A stretch of DNA of 64,000 nt, taken from contig JAFGHO010000008.1 in NCBI GenBank assembly GCA_016930085.1, positions 142,413 through 206,412 of the forward strand, given 5' to 3'. Each line of letters begins with the position of its first letter. Within the stretch, counting starts at the first letter, position 1. The notes under the pieces were generated by a model. That model was not told the DNA's origin. It ran no database searches and was given only the letters and a program-made list of their open reading frames with translations. Below, one piece after another: positions 1-9,020 of this stretch. The position numbers were made by a program, and so were the translations under genes. The DNA is from Spirochaetales bacterium (GTDB lineage: Bacteria > Spirochaetota > Spirochaetia > SZUA-6 > JAFGRV01).

Positions 1-185
1 AATCATCGAAACCGGAAACCGTCAACGATCAGATTATCGCCGATATTCATACACTCGAATACCTGCTCAAAATGATCGATGACAGGATAAAAACAAAAGA
101 AATCACCGATAAAGATCTGTCGACGATGGAAAAAATACTGTTCGAAATCAAAGATCATATCACGGCAATTATGAAATCGTATTAG
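1..185 (+). CDS. 3' end of an unidentified gene (partial)
   Basis: An open frame runs in from the left edge and stops at the TAG at 183-185. It gives the last 60 residues of a protein whose start lies outside the window. The visible part is charged and predicted helical, ending in ITAIMKSY, with no signal peptide, membrane segment or recognisable motif. The next gene begins 13 nt downstream on the same strand, so the two are probably cotranscribed. I cannot name a family from this fragment. Confidence 0.6.
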   Translation, partial: SSKPETVNDQIIADIHTLEYLLKMIDDRIKTKEITDKDLSTMEKILFEIKDHITAIMKSY

Positions 186-198
186 GGATGTCCGACAT

Positions 199-1263
199 AT
201 GCCAGCAGGAAGCCTGAAAAAGGCTAAACGATTCTTTGCATCCGGAAAATTCAGCCATGTCATTCGACTCCTTGAACCAGAGATATTCAGGTACCGGGAG
301 AGTTTTATCTTTTACTCCCTGCTGGGCACTTCATGTCTCTATACCGATGAGACCGGCGGCGCGCTTTCATATTTGAGCAGGGCGCATCAACTCAATGACC
401 GGGATATTTCGACATTACTCGGTATCGCCGTTATTCATCTTAAAAAACTCAACAGGGAAGAGGCGATCAAGACATGGCTCCTGGTACTTGAAATCGATCC
501 GAAGAACAAGACCGCACAACGCGGACTCAATATCATACGTAAAATTCCCGAACACGAAGATCTTGTCGAGTTTGTCGATTCGAAAAAAATATATTCACTG
601 TACCCGAAAAGAAAATCCCGCGGATTCGCCAATACCGTGCTGATATCGACCATACTCCTTGTTGTGTCGTTTACCGGCATTATCGTGGTCAGATATGTGA
701 AGCTCCCGGAAAAAAAGACGAGACCTGAAATCGAACAGTTCATTCTTCCCGACTCACGCTCTTCCCTCATCCAGCTGAACGATGATTTCCCGTTTATTTT
801 CACCGATGCGGAGGTTCGTACCGTTTTTAACAGGGCAAAGTCCTTATTTATCGAATACCGTGACAACAGGGCGCTCGTTGAAATCAACCGTCTGCTTAAT
901 TCGAACGCGGCACCCGAGGTGAAAGTCACTGCCGGAGCGATGAAAGATCATGTTATCGAGCCGGATTTTTCCACGATCAGGGATTCCTATTCACTTGAAG
1001 TGGTGCTTAAGCAGCCGTATCTTTACGACAATTGTTTCGTCCGCTGGAAGGGAAAGGTCGGTGGTCTCGAAATCGGTGACGAGGCGATACGATTCGACTT
1101 CTGGGTCGGGGATACGCACACCTTCGAGGGGGTCATCCCCGTTCTTCTCGATTTCGGCGCGCTTCTTGAAAACGGACAGACGATCGAGGTGTTGGGCTCG
1201 ATCGAGACTATCGACAGGCAAAACTTCATTCTCAAAGGCAGGGCGATCCACCGTCTGGAGTAA
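199..1263 (+). CDS. TPR-repeat membrane protein with C-terminal beta-rich domain
   Basis: A 354-residue protein of unknown function. The N-terminal ~115 residues contain tandem TPR-type helix pairs (for example YSLLGTSCLYTDETGGALSY and LLGIAVIHLKKLNREEAIKT), which normally mediate protein-protein contacts. One strong transmembrane segment follows at about residues 148-168 (VLISTILLVVSFTGIIVV). The remaining part ends in an alternating hydrophobic stretch (about 270-354) that could be an OB-like beta barrel. This orientation would leave the TPR part cytoplasmic and the beta domain outside, or the reverse. It lies 13 nt after the partial gene, and AGGG sits upstream of the ATG. It is convergent with the PRPP synthetase, only 21 nt apart. 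The TPR and membrane calls are seen in sequence; no function is known. Confidence 0.7.
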   Translation: MPAGSLKKAKRFFASGKFSHVIRLLEPEIFRYRESFIFYSLLGTSCLYTDETGGALSYLSRAHQLNDRDISTLLGIAVIHLKKLNREEAIKTWLLVLEIDPKNKTAQRGLNIIRKIPEHEDLVEFVDSKKIYSLYPKRKSRGFANTVLISTILLVVSFTGIIVVRYVKLPEKKTRPEIEQFILPDSRSSLIQLNDDFPFIFTDAEVRTVFNRAKSLFIEYRDNRALVEINRLLNSNAAPEVKVTAGAMKDHVIEPDFSTIRDSYSLEVVLKQPYLYDNCFVRWKGKVGGLEIGDEAIRFDFWVGDTHTFEGVIPVLLDFGALLENGQTIEVLGSIETIDRQNFILKGRAIHRLE

Positions 1264-1284
1264 TCGATACGCGGAACCGTCATG

Positions 1285-2367
1285 TCACTTATTCAGGTAC
1301 TCATACACATTAAATGGTCCGAAAAACTCCGAAAGCGTCATTTCCTGATTCAGCCGGCTTATGATATCCGAAGCGACTTTGTGCGACGAGACGACCGTCA
1401 CGTTTTTCAATGTATCGACAAGTTCCTGCGGGCAGTAGAGGGTATCGGCGAAGACGATATCCTTTAAAATCCCTTTATCGATAAGCTCTTTCATGCGGTC
1501 GATCGACGGGGGCGAGAAAACGGGATGAACAACCGCGATATTGACGCACGCGACTTCGCGTTTCCTGAGTTCGAGTGCGAGTTTGTAAATAGAACCGCCG
1601 GTGTCGATCATGTCGTCGATTATCCAGACGGTTTTGTTTTTAAGGGCCGTGCTCGATAAAATATCCACGGACAACACGCGGTTCACGCATGAATAGTCGC
1701 GCTGCTTGTGCGAAATGACGAGCGGGGTGCAGAATGAATCGGCGAACTCCTTTGCCAGCACCTCGCCGCCTGCATCGACGGAACAGAATACCCACTCCTT
1801 TCTTATTTTCTTTTCCAGGTTTTCGACGGTTTTGATATAGGTATCCGCGATATAGCGCTTGAGGAGAAAGAGAATGGGAATGTCGTCGATCGCGCAGACG
1901 GCCGGATCGATCATCGTCCTGGACTTGTCCGAATGCAGATTGAAGGTGATGATGTGATCCACGCCGAGGCTGATCAGTATCTTGAAATGCATCCAGAGAC
2001 CCACCGAGTTTCTTCTCGTGGTCCGGTCGGACCTGCCCGGGCTGCAGTACGGCTCGAAAAGTGTGATACGGCCCGCCTGGGCACGCCGTAATGCGTCCAC
2101 CGCGTTATATATCTCTATCTTGTTTTCTTCGACGGAAATGCCGGATGAGTTCTTACTCGCGTTCGCAAAGAGAAACACATCATGACCGCGAACGGAACTC
2201 GTGATTTCCACTTCCATTTCCCCGTCCGCGAAACGGGAGACAGAGAGATTGCCCTTTAAGTCATAAAGGGGCTTGTTGTAGGCAAAATAGGTTGAAATGC
2301 CCTCGACGACCTTATCGGTATAGTCCTGCATCGATCGTGTGGCGAATATCTGAAGTTTCCCTCTCAT
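1285..2367 (-). CDS. prs: Ribose-phosphate pyrophosphokinase (PRPP synthetase)
   Basis: Transfers pyrophosphate from ATP to ribose 5-phosphate to make PRPP, the precursor of purines, pyrimidines, histidine, tryptophan and NAD; cytoplasmic. The 360-residue protein shows the N-terminal phosphoribosyltransferase fold (RFADGEMEVEI), the flexible region RSDRTTRRNSVGL, and the PRPP-binding loop VWIIDDMIDTGGSI near residue 250. It is longer than the ~315 residues of classical bacterial class I enzymes, with extra residues in the middle and a C-terminal tail, like the longer forms found in some spirochaetes and other phyla. The ATG is preceded by a strong AGGAGGTAACG ribosome site. It is a single-gene unit with its own upstream region. 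Confidence 0.88.
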   Translation of the reverse strand: MRGKLQIFATRSMQDYTDKVVEGISTYFAYNKPLYDLKGNLSVSRFADGEMEVEITSSVRGHDVFLFANASKNSSGISVEENKIEIYNAVDALRRAQAGRITLFEPYCSPGRSDRTTRRNSVGLWMHFKILISLGVDHIITFNLHSDKSRTMIDPAVCAIDDIPILFLLKRYIADTYIKTVENLEKKIRKEWVFCSVDAGGEVLAKEFADSFCTPLVISHKQRDYSCVNRVLSVDILSSTALKNKTVWIIDDMIDTGGSIYKLALELRKREVACVNIAVVHPVFSPPSIDRMKELIDKGILKDIVFADTLYCPQELVDTLKNVTVVSSHKVASDIISRLNQEMTLSEFFGPFNVYEYLNK

Positions 2368-2519
2368 GATCGTTACCTCCTGAATGCGGCAAACGGATGT
2401 AAGTACGGGTGAAAGTATAGCATAAGGAAACGGTGAGTTAAAAGTATCAAGGCAGCTTTTTCGGCTTCCGTCCGTATAGAATTCCGCCTGACTGGCGGTG
2501 TTGGTAAATTTTTCTCCGG

Positions 2520-3215
2520 TTATTTACCCGCAATGACTTTTGATGTTTCATTCGCTTTTTTTGAAACACGCTTAGAGCGCGAGCAGTATCTGAATGAAAG
2601 GCAGATGTCCAGAAAATCGTCCGTCCCGACGATCGCGGCAATATCGAGGAATACTTCTATTTCGTAATCGATGAGGGTACCGGGCATTCCGTTTTCAGCC
2701 CGGCATATGGATAAAAGCCGCTGTCCTTCGGACATAAGAAGAGCATTCAACGATGCGTCATGGAAATAAGGGATAATCCTGAGGAGATGCGATCTGAGCA
2801 TGGGGTCATCGAAGATATGAATCCGGTAGAGCATTGATACGAGGACGTCTCTGTTTGCCAGCAGTCTGCTGAGCAGGATTTCTTCGGGTAACCCGGGATC
2901 GAACATATTGTGAACGAGAACGCGTATAAGGTATTCGACTTCCTCTTTTCTTTTTCCCGAACAACGGGATATAAGCGATGAAAGAATGTCGGCGATATAC
3001 GGATCGTCACGTTTTCCGAGTGCTCTCACTATCTCTATCCGCTCATTCAATCCGACCGACCCAAGCACCCTGATGATAAACGGGTTGTTTTCCCTGTCGG
3101 TGGACCCGATGATATCTGTATAATCGATACCATGGAGAGGAAACACCGAGTACAGACATATGATCAGGCAATACAAGCTTTTTTTCATGGTGACGGTCTT
3201 ATTCATTATCGGCAT
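2520..3215 (-). CDS. Secreted helical-repeat protein, function unknown
   Basis: A 231-residue protein with a hydrophobic N terminus (KKSLYCLIICLYSVFPLHG) that looks like a cleavable signal peptide, so probably periplasmic. The mature part is built of short amphipathic helices (VLGSVGLNERIEIVRALGKR, then repeated LLSRLLANRDVLVSMLYRIH-like units), consistent with HEAT-like repeats. No catalytic motif is visible. The start is uncertain: ATGs at 3215, 3206 and 3188 are all in frame, the third giving the neatest signal peptide (MKKSLYC...), and none has a good ribosome site. It lies upstream of prs on the same strand, with a gap of about 150 nt. I do not recognise the family. Confidence 0.55.
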   Translation of the reverse strand: MPIMNKTVTMKKSLYCLIICLYSVFPLHGIDYTDIIGSTDRENNPFIIRVLGSVGLNERIEIVRALGKRDDPYIADILSSLISRCSGKRKEEVEYLIRVLVHNMFDPGLPEEILLSRLLANRDVLVSMLYRIHIFDDPMLRSHLLRIIPYFHDASLNALLMSEGQRLLSICRAENGMPGTLIDYEIEVFLDIAAIVGTDDFLDICLSFRYCSRSKRVSKKANETSKVIAGK

Positions 3216-3409
3216 ATTTAAATTAATTCAATTCATACCTCTCATTGATTAAAGGGAAAACGCAGAAATGATTCGGCCGGCATCGCATGAAAAACAAGAT
3301 TTTATCGAAAACCACTATTATTTATGCATTTTTTTCTGTAAAATAAAAAAAAAATTAAAGCAGGAGAACAAAATTCCCATTTATATATTAGTGGAAAGGG
3401 GATATTAAT

Positions 3410-4549
3410 ATGGCGAAAAGCGAATTCTCAAAAACATTTAAACCGGCCGAAAATATCGAGGAACGGCTCAAGGCACTCGAATCCGCAAAACTTCAGATCG
3501 AAAAACAGTTCGGCAAGGGCTCGATTATGAAACTCGGTGAAAGCCCGCAGAAAGCGGAATCGGGAGTGATCCCGTCCGGTTCGATTCTTCTCGATGCCGC
3601 GCTTGGTATAGGGGGGTATCCCCGTGGAAGGATCATCGAAATATACGGACCGGAATCATCCGGTAAAACGACATTGGCCCTTCACGCGATCGCTGAAGCA
3701 CAGAAAAAAAACGGCATCGCCGCATTTGTCGACGCGGAACACGCGCTCGATCCCACGTACGCCCGGAACCTCGGCGTCAATATCGACGAACTCTGGGTAT
3801 CGCAGCCCGATACGGGCGAACAGGCTCTGGATATCACCGAATCCCTGGTCAGGTCCGGGGCGGTGGACATTATCGTCCTCGATTCGGTCGCGGCCCTGAC
3901 ACCTCGTGCGGAAATCGAAGGGGTGATGGGGGATTCCCACATGGGCCTTCAGGCCCGGCTGATGAGCCAGGCGCTTCGAAAATTGACCGGGATTATATCG
4001 AAATCGAACACCTGTCTTATTTTTATCAACCAGATACGGATGAAAATCGGCGTGATGTTCGGCAATCCCGAAACGACCACGGGCGGCAAGGCGCTTAAGT
4101 TTTACTCCACCATCAGACTCGAGGTACGAAAGATCGAAAGCATTTCACAGGGCACCGACAATATAATAGGGAACAGGATACGGGTCAAGGTTGTCAAGAA
4201 CAAGATAGCGCCCCCGTTCAAGAAAGTCGAACTCGAACTCATGTTCGGAAAAGGTATTTCGGGAAGCGCGAGTCTCCTCGATCTGGCGATCGAACACAAT
4301 CTGATTGTTAAAACCGGTTCCTGGTATTCGTTCGGAACGGAAAAAATTGGTCAGGGGAGGGAAAACGCAAAACTCTTTCTCGAGAAAAATCCCGACATCG
4401 CAGTGGAAATAGAAAATAAATTGAAAAAAACACTCTATCCCGATAAACCATCCCGGGAAGAACCGGGACAAAAAGAAATCAAAAAAGATAAAAACACTCA
4501 AGCCGCGCCGCAAAAACCTGAAACCGGCATGGAAAAGGAATTGTTTTGA
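3410..4549 (+). CDS. recA: Recombinase RecA
   Basis: RecA forms ATP-dependent filaments on single-stranded DNA, drives strand exchange, and stimulates LexA self-cleavage in the SOS response. The 379-residue protein has the Walker A motif GPESSGKTT near residue 82, the Walker B region [11 protein letters not shown], the L1 region ([20 protein letters not shown]) and the L2 region ending [14 protein letters not shown]. The C-terminal ~45 residues are a lysine/glutamate-rich tail ([11 protein letters not shown]) typical of RecA but of variable length. A GGAAAGGGG ribosome site precedes the ATG. The upstream 190 nt is AT-rich; I did not find a convincing SOS box there. folK starts 34 nt downstream. 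Confidence 0.97.
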   Translation: MAKSEFSKTFKPAENIEERLKALESAKLQIEKQFGKGSIMKLGESPQKAESGVIPSGSILLDAALGIGGYPRGRIIEIYGPESSGKTTLALHAIAEAQKKNGIAAFVDAEHALDPTYARNLGVNIDELWVSQPDTGEQALDITESLVRSGAVDIIVLDSVAALTPRAEIEGVMGDSHMGLQARLMSQALRKLTGIISKSNTCLIFINQIRMKIGVMFGNPETTTGGKALKFYSTIRLEVRKIESISQGTDNIIGNRIRVKVVKNKIAPPFKKVELELMFGKGISGSASLLDLAIEHNLIVKTGSWYSFGTEKIGQGRENAKLFLEKNPDIAVEIENKLKKTLYPDKPSREEPGQKEIKKDKNTQAAPQKPETGMEKELF

Positions 4550-4583
4550 TCGCTATGCCGCGGAACAAGGGGAGGGGGCAGGC

Positions 4584-5099
4584 ATGAAGAAAAAAAAGGG
4601 GACAGAGGTGTTTCTGTCTCTCGGTTCCAACATCGAAAACAGGCGCGTTCATATCCAGGAAGCCGTCAGCCTCATTCAATACTATGTTTCTGACATCAGG
4701 TTTTCGAGTATGTATGAAACACTTCCCCTGTATGTTCATGATCAGCCGAAGTTTCTCAACCTTGTCATTTCGGGAATGACGAAACTCTCATGTCCCGATC
4801 TTCTCGAACGTGTCCTCGAAACAGAGGCGGCGTGCGGACGCAGCCGGGACAATCAGCGCGAGAAGGGCCCCAGGGTGATCGATATCGACATACTCCTCTA
4901 CGGCGACCTCAGTTTTCATTCCGAACGGCTGACGGTTCCTCATCCCGGAATCAAGGAACGGCAATTCGTTCTCATTCCTCTGATCGAACTCGAACCGGAT
5001 CTCAGGGATCCCGTTACCGGGAAAAAATATACGGAATTCCTTAAAGATATGGACGATCAGGGTGTTTTTTATTATGATGCACTGTCGCACCAGAACTGA
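4584..5099 (+). CDS. folK: 2-amino-4-hydroxy-6-hydroxymethyldihydropteridine pyrophosphokinase (HPPK)
   Basis: Transfers pyrophosphate from ATP to 6-hydroxymethyl-7,8-dihydropterin in folate biosynthesis; cytoplasmic. The 171-residue length is normal for a monofunctional HPPK. Recognisable elements are the N-terminal FLSLGSNIENR, the pterin/Mg region RSRDNQREKGPRVIDIDILL (which holds the two Mg-binding aspartates of DIDIL), and the HPGIKERQFVLIPLIEL segment. The ribosome site is a strong GGGGAGGGGGC. It follows recA by 34 nt and precedes scpA, and may share a transcript with both. Confidence 0.93.
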   Translation: MKKKKGTEVFLSLGSNIENRRVHIQEAVSLIQYYVSDIRFSSMYETLPLYVHDQPKFLNLVISGMTKLSCPDLLERVLETEAACGRSRDNQREKGPRVIDIDILLYGDLSFHSERLTVPHPGIKERQFVLIPLIELEPDLRDPVTGKKYTEFLKDMDDQGVFYYDALSHQN

Positions 5100-5176
5100 T
5101 ATGCCATTTGATACGGATAAGGAGTTGTCTGAACATATACCGTATGGTAATGTAATCACGTACTGAATGTCGAACC

Positions 5177-5911
5177 ATGATGAGTGAACAAACAAACATC
5201 GCACACATACCCCAATTCAAACTCGGTGATTTTGAGGGCCCGCTCGATCTATTGCTTTTTCTCATAAAAAAAGCGGAGGTCAATATCTACGATATTCCGA
5301 TCGCACAAATCACCGAGCAATACCTCCGGTACCTCGATTACGCGACAAAGGTAGATCTGGAGGATATTACCGAGTTTTATATGCTTGCCGCAACACTTCT
5401 CTATATCAAATCGAGAATGCTTCTGCCCGTTGAAACGAATATCGATGATGAAATCGAAGACCCCAGGAAAGTGCTGGTTGAAAAACTCATCGAATACCAG
5501 AAATTCAAGAAACTCACGGAAATTATCACGGAAAAGGAAACCGAATGGCTGATCGAACGAAAAAAGAACCAGAAAATACTCCCTTTCCCTGAAAACGATT
5601 TTTGGGAACAGGCGCAGATATGGGACCTCCTCAAAATTTTTTCGTCGATCATTACTTCTCTTACCACCGAAAGGGTCGTCGATCTTTATGAAGAGGTGAC
5701 CATCAATGAAAAGATAACCCTTATCGGCGAGTATATAGAGACAAGAGGGGAGTTTCTTTTTACCGAGTTGATCAAAAAAACGAATTCGATCAGCGAGGTA
5801 ATCTGTTCTTTACTGGCCGTCCTCGAAGTGACAAAAATGAGGCGTATCGTGGTATATCAGAACAAGCTGTTCGGCGATATAAGAATCAAAGCCCGATCAG
5901 AGACGAGGTAA
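5177..5911 (+). CDS. scpA: Segregation and condensation protein A (kleisin ScpA)
   Basis: Kleisin subunit of the bacterial SMC-ScpA-ScpB condensin that compacts and segregates the chromosome. The 244-residue protein begins with the family hallmark FEGPLDLLLFLIKKAEVNIY, followed by the helical N-terminal domain that contacts the SMC neck. A charged middle follows, and the C-terminal winged helix (SEVICSLLAVLEVTKMRRIV) binds the SMC head. The start has no obvious ribosome site; two adjacent ATGs (5177 and 5180) are possible. scpB follows after 2 nt, the usual arrangement, so the pair is translationally linked. Confidence 0.92.
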   Translation: MMSEQTNIAHIPQFKLGDFEGPLDLLLFLIKKAEVNIYDIPIAQITEQYLRYLDYATKVDLEDITEFYMLAATLLYIKSRMLLPVETNIDDEIEDPRKVLVEKLIEYQKFKKLTEIITEKETEWLIERKKNQKILPFPENDFWEQAQIWDLLKIFSSIITSLTTERVVDLYEEVTINEKITLIGEYIETRGEFLFTELIKKTNSISEVICSLLAVLEVTKMRRIVVYQNKLFGDIRIKARSETR

Positions 5912-5913
5912 TC

Positions 5914-6453
5914 ATGGAGTTCAAAGCAGAAGCAAAACTTGTCGAAGCCATTATGTTTTTGGAGAGTGAACCGCTCGATATCAATACGCTGTCCAGGATA
6001 ACGAAACTTTCACGGGATATTGTCCTCAAATCGCTGCTCATACTCAAAGAAGAATATAATCGCGACCATCACGGACTCGAAGTGATCGAAATCGGCGGCG
6101 GTTTCTCGTTTTCACCGAAAAAGGAACTCTGGCCGTCCCTCAAAGACCGCTACGGAAAGCAGAATGAGAATAAACTTTCCCGCGCCGCCCTCGAAACCCT
6201 TTCGATCATCGCATATTCACAACCCATAACGCGCGGTGAAATCGAAGGAATCCGTGGTGTCGCGGCGGACGGCATGATCAAACTCCTTTTGAGTAAATCC
6301 CTTATCCGGGAGTTGGGTAAAAAGGATGTACCCGGAAGACCGATACAATACGGCACGACAAAAGAATTTCTGAAGCTGTTCAGGCTCAAAAGCATTTCCG
6401 ATCTACCCAAACTTGATGAAGTGGACAGCGAAAAGTTTGAAACCGATGAATGA
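5914..6453 (+). CDS. scpB: Segregation and condensation protein B (ScpB)
   Basis: Winged-helix partner of ScpA in the SMC condensin complex. The 179-residue sequence carries two winged-helix units: an N-terminal one (KLVEAIMFLESEPLDINTLS) and the second with the diagnostic run LSRAALETLSIIAYSQPITR, then EGIRGVAADGMIKLL and the glycine turn GRPIQYGTTKEFL. The length is typical. GAGGTAATC precedes the ATG. The gene overlaps the start of the pseudouridine synthase by 8 nt (ATGAATGA), suggesting coupled translation. Confidence 0.94.
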   Translation: MEFKAEAKLVEAIMFLESEPLDINTLSRITKLSRDIVLKSLLILKEEYNRDHHGLEVIEIGGGFSFSPKKELWPSLKDRYGKQNENKLSRAALETLSIIAYSQPITRGEIEGIRGVAADGMIKLLLSKSLIRELGKKDVPGRPIQYGTTKEFLKLFRLKSISDLPKLDEVDSEKFETDE

Positions 6454-7165
6454 AGACAATGTTCGCCTTCACGTCTATATGTCCCGCTGCGGAATCGGGT
6501 CACGAAGGACCTGTGAACGTTATATCGATGAAAAAAGGGTCCGTGTGAATGGTGCGGTTGTCACCACACAGGGGATGAAAGTATCTGACCGGGATACGAT
6601 CCTCTTTGACGGAAAACCTATCGTTCCCGTAAGCAAAAAGGTGTACATCGCTCTCAACAAGCCGGAAGGATATCTCTGTACCGGGAAAGATCCCGAAAAC
6701 AGATTATGCGCCCATGTACTCTTTGAAAATGCTTTGCCGGAAACGCTCTTCCATGCAGGCAGGCTCGATATGAACTCGAGCGGTATCATTTTTTACACGA
6801 ACGACGGGGCGTTCGCACATATTGTCAGCCATCCGTCATTCGGGATACAAAAGGAATACGTTGTCATTACCTCGACAAGGATTGAAGAAGAGCAGCTCCT
6901 CGAATACAAACGGGGCCTTGAGGTAAGCGGCGTTCACTATAGGTGCGAGCATTATACATTAATCAATAACTACAAAGTCCTTCTCACGCTTGTTCAGGGG
7001 AAAAACAGGGAAATACGGCGCGTTTTCAGCCACTACGGTATCCGTATAAAACGGATTCACCGGGTGAGAATCGGCTGTGTCAACCTCGGAAAACTTTCAT
7101 CGGGCGAGTTCCGGTATCTTAAAAAAAAAGAGATAGAATGGTTTTTCGAGAGGAGAAAAGTATAA
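6446..7165 (+). CDS. RluB/RsuA-family pseudouridine synthase
   Basis: Isomerises a specific uridine in rRNA to pseudouridine. The protein (239 residues from this ATG) starts with an S4 RNA-binding domain (VYMSRCGIGSRRTCERYI). The catalytic domain follows, with GRLDMNSSGIIFYTNDG, whose aspartate is the nucleophile of the family (GRLDxxSxGL), and the C-terminal GKNREIRRVFSHYGIRIKRI, close to the RluB/RsuA signature. The ATG at 6446 begins directly at the S4 domain; an in-frame ATG at 6413 would add 11 residues and overlap scpB further. scpA-scpB-rluB is a common bacterial order, which favours RluB (23S rRNA helix 89 region) over RsuA, but the exact target is inferred. Confidence 0.88.
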   Translation: MNEDNVRLHVYMSRCGIGSRRTCERYIDEKRVRVNGAVVTTQGMKVSDRDTILFDGKPIVPVSKKVYIALNKPEGYLCTGKDPENRLCAHVLFENALPETLFHAGRLDMNSSGIIFYTNDGAFAHIVSHPSFGIQKEYVVITSTRIEEEQLLEYKRGLEVSGVHYRCEHYTLINNYKVLLTLVQGKNREIRRVFSHYGIRIKRIHRVRIGCVNLGKLSSGEFRYLKKKEIEWFFERRKV

Positions 7166-7284
7166 AAAACAATACATTTTTACATTTTCGTATATGATCG
7201 GTCTTGACCATTCGCTTTGTTTATGAGAGATTATAGAGAGTTTTTACAAACTGTCATTGTTACAATCAGGAGAAAAAGATAGGT

Positions 7285-8997
7285 ATGGATTCTGAAACGA
7301 ATATAAATCAAGAAAAAAAGAAATCTGAACAAACCGAACTTCAGGAGCAATATCTTCAATCCTTCCAGCCTATCAAAGAAGGTGAACTGGTAAGCGGAAA
7401 GATTGTCGAGATCACCACCGACTTTATTTTTGTCGATGTGGGCTATAAATCGGAAGGCAAAATCAAAATCGAGGAATTTGAGGCTCCACCGAGAATCGGT
7501 GATATCGTCGATGTCATCATTGTTCGGAAGGAAAGTTCGGACGGTTCGGTCATTGTCTCGAAGAAGAAAGCGGACGAGAAGGTATTCTGGAAAACACTGA
7601 AAGTATCGTTTAACGAGCAAAGTCCGGTTGAAGGGAAAATCGTCCGGAGTATAAAGGGCGGTTATGAGGTCGATCTGGGCTATGATGTCCGCGCGTTCAT
7701 GCCCCTCTCGAAATCGGATGTTCAGCATGTCGTCGATATCGAATCGCTTATCGGCAAGGAATCGCTTTTTAAAATCGAACGTCTTTATTCCGAAGGAAAA
7801 CTCAATATAGTCGTTTCCCGCCGCGCCTGGCTCGAAGAGGAAATCACCAAAAGAAAAGACAAATTCTTCGATACCGTCCAGATCGGCGATGTTATCAAGG
7901 GTAATGTGAAGAGTTTCACCGCTTTTGGAGCGTTTATCGATATCGGAGGTTTCGACGGACTTCTTCACATCAACGATATGAGTTGGGGACATGTCACCAA
8001 ACCAAAGGACCTTATAAAAAAGGGCCAGGAACTCGAATTGAAGGTGATAAAGGTCGATCCTGAAGAAAAAAGAATCAACCTCAGTCTCAAACACATGAAA
8101 GACGATCCGTGGGATAATTTCGAAGACAAATACTCGGTCGGCGATATAGTAAGCGGGAGAGTGACAAAACTCACCAATTTCGGCGCCTTTATCGAAATCG
8201 AAGAGGGGATTGAAGGACTTGCCCATATTTCAGAGCTTTCCTGGGTGAAGAAAATCAGACATCCTAAAGAAGTACTGAGAGAAGGCGATAATGTCGATGT
8301 CAAAATACTCTCTTTTGACCTCGAAATGGGTAAAGTCTCCCTTGGTTTGAAACAGGTCAATGACAATCCATGGGACGATATCGAAGACCGCTATCCGGTG
8401 GGTATGAGAATCAAGCGGAAAGTCAAAAATATTTCCAATTTCGGTGCGTTTTTGGAGATCGAAGAGGGGATCGACGGATTGCTGCACCTCGATGATTTCT
8501 CGTGGACAACCAAATACAATCATCCCTCGGAACTTCTTAATCCCGGAGATGAAATCGAGGTCATGGTCATCGATCTCGACAAAAAAAACCAGAAGATAAA
8601 GCTGGGACTGAAACAGCTTTCCGAAGATCCGTGGGACTCGCTTACCAAGGCTTTTTCAAGGGGAAGCATTATCGAAGGGACCATTACCACGATCAATGAA
8701 TACGGTATTTTTCTCAAAGTACAGGGTGATATTGAAGGACTTATTCCTCAACAACATGTTTTCGATCAAAAAACAGAGACCTATGAAGAGGCGGTCGCGA
8801 AATTCAATATCGGCGATACCTTGAAAGCGCTTATTATCGATATCAAATCGTCGCGGCAAAAACTTACCCTTTCGCTTCGCGATTATTACAGAATGCTTCA
8901 GAAGGAAGAAATCGCCAAATACATTCATGATGAAGAGGACGAGGACAAGGTGTCAATCGCGGATTTCATTAAAAAGTCCGGTAGCGATGAAGAATAG
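7285..8997 (+). CDS. rpsA: 30S ribosomal protein S1
   Basis: S1 binds the 5' leader of mRNA and helps load it on the 30S subunit. The 570-residue protein contains six S1-type OB folds. The first two are divergent (about residues 33-105 and 115-185). Domains 3-6 carry the canonical core, e.g. GNVKSFTAFGAFIDIGGFDG, GRVTKLTNFGAFIEIEEGIE, KVKNISNFGAFLEIEEGIDG and the more divergent GTITTINEYGIFLKVQGDIE. Six domains is the full-length Gram-negative arrangement. The acidic tail is HDEEDEDKVSIADFIKKSGS. CAGGAGAAAAAG precedes the ATG. The 119-nt upstream gap contains a TTGACC that could be a -35 element, but I could not fit a convincing -10. Confidence 0.95.
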   Translation: MDSETNINQEKKKSEQTELQEQYLQSFQPIKEGELVSGKIVEITTDFIFVDVGYKSEGKIKIEEFEAPPRIGDIVDVIIVRKESSDGSVIVSKKKADEKVFWKTLKVSFNEQSPVEGKIVRSIKGGYEVDLGYDVRAFMPLSKSDVQHVVDIESLIGKESLFKIERLYSEGKLNIVVSRRAWLEEEITKRKDKFFDTVQIGDVIKGNVKSFTAFGAFIDIGGFDGLLHINDMSWGHVTKPKDLIKKGQELELKVIKVDPEEKRINLSLKHMKDDPWDNFEDKYSVGDIVSGRVTKLTNFGAFIEIEEGIEGLAHISELSWVKKIRHPKEVLREGDNVDVKILSFDLEMGKVSLGLKQVNDNPWDDIEDRYPVGMRIKRKVKNISNFGAFLEIEEGIDGLLHLDDFSWTTKYNHPSELLNPGDEIEVMVIDLDKKNQKIKLGLKQLSEDPWDSLTKAFSRGSIIEGTITTINEYGIFLKVQGDIEGLIPQQHVFDQKTETYEEAVAKFNIGDTLKALIIDIKSSRQKLTLSLRDYYRMLQKEEIAKYIHDEEDEDKVSIADFIKKSGSDEE

Positions 8998-9020
8998 ATT
9001 CCCGGAGAATTTTCTCTTGC

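Noticed and set aside
7204..7230. TTGACC as a -35 element of rpsA
   Set aside because: No -10 hexamer at 16-18 nt spacing could be matched, so the promoter is not called.
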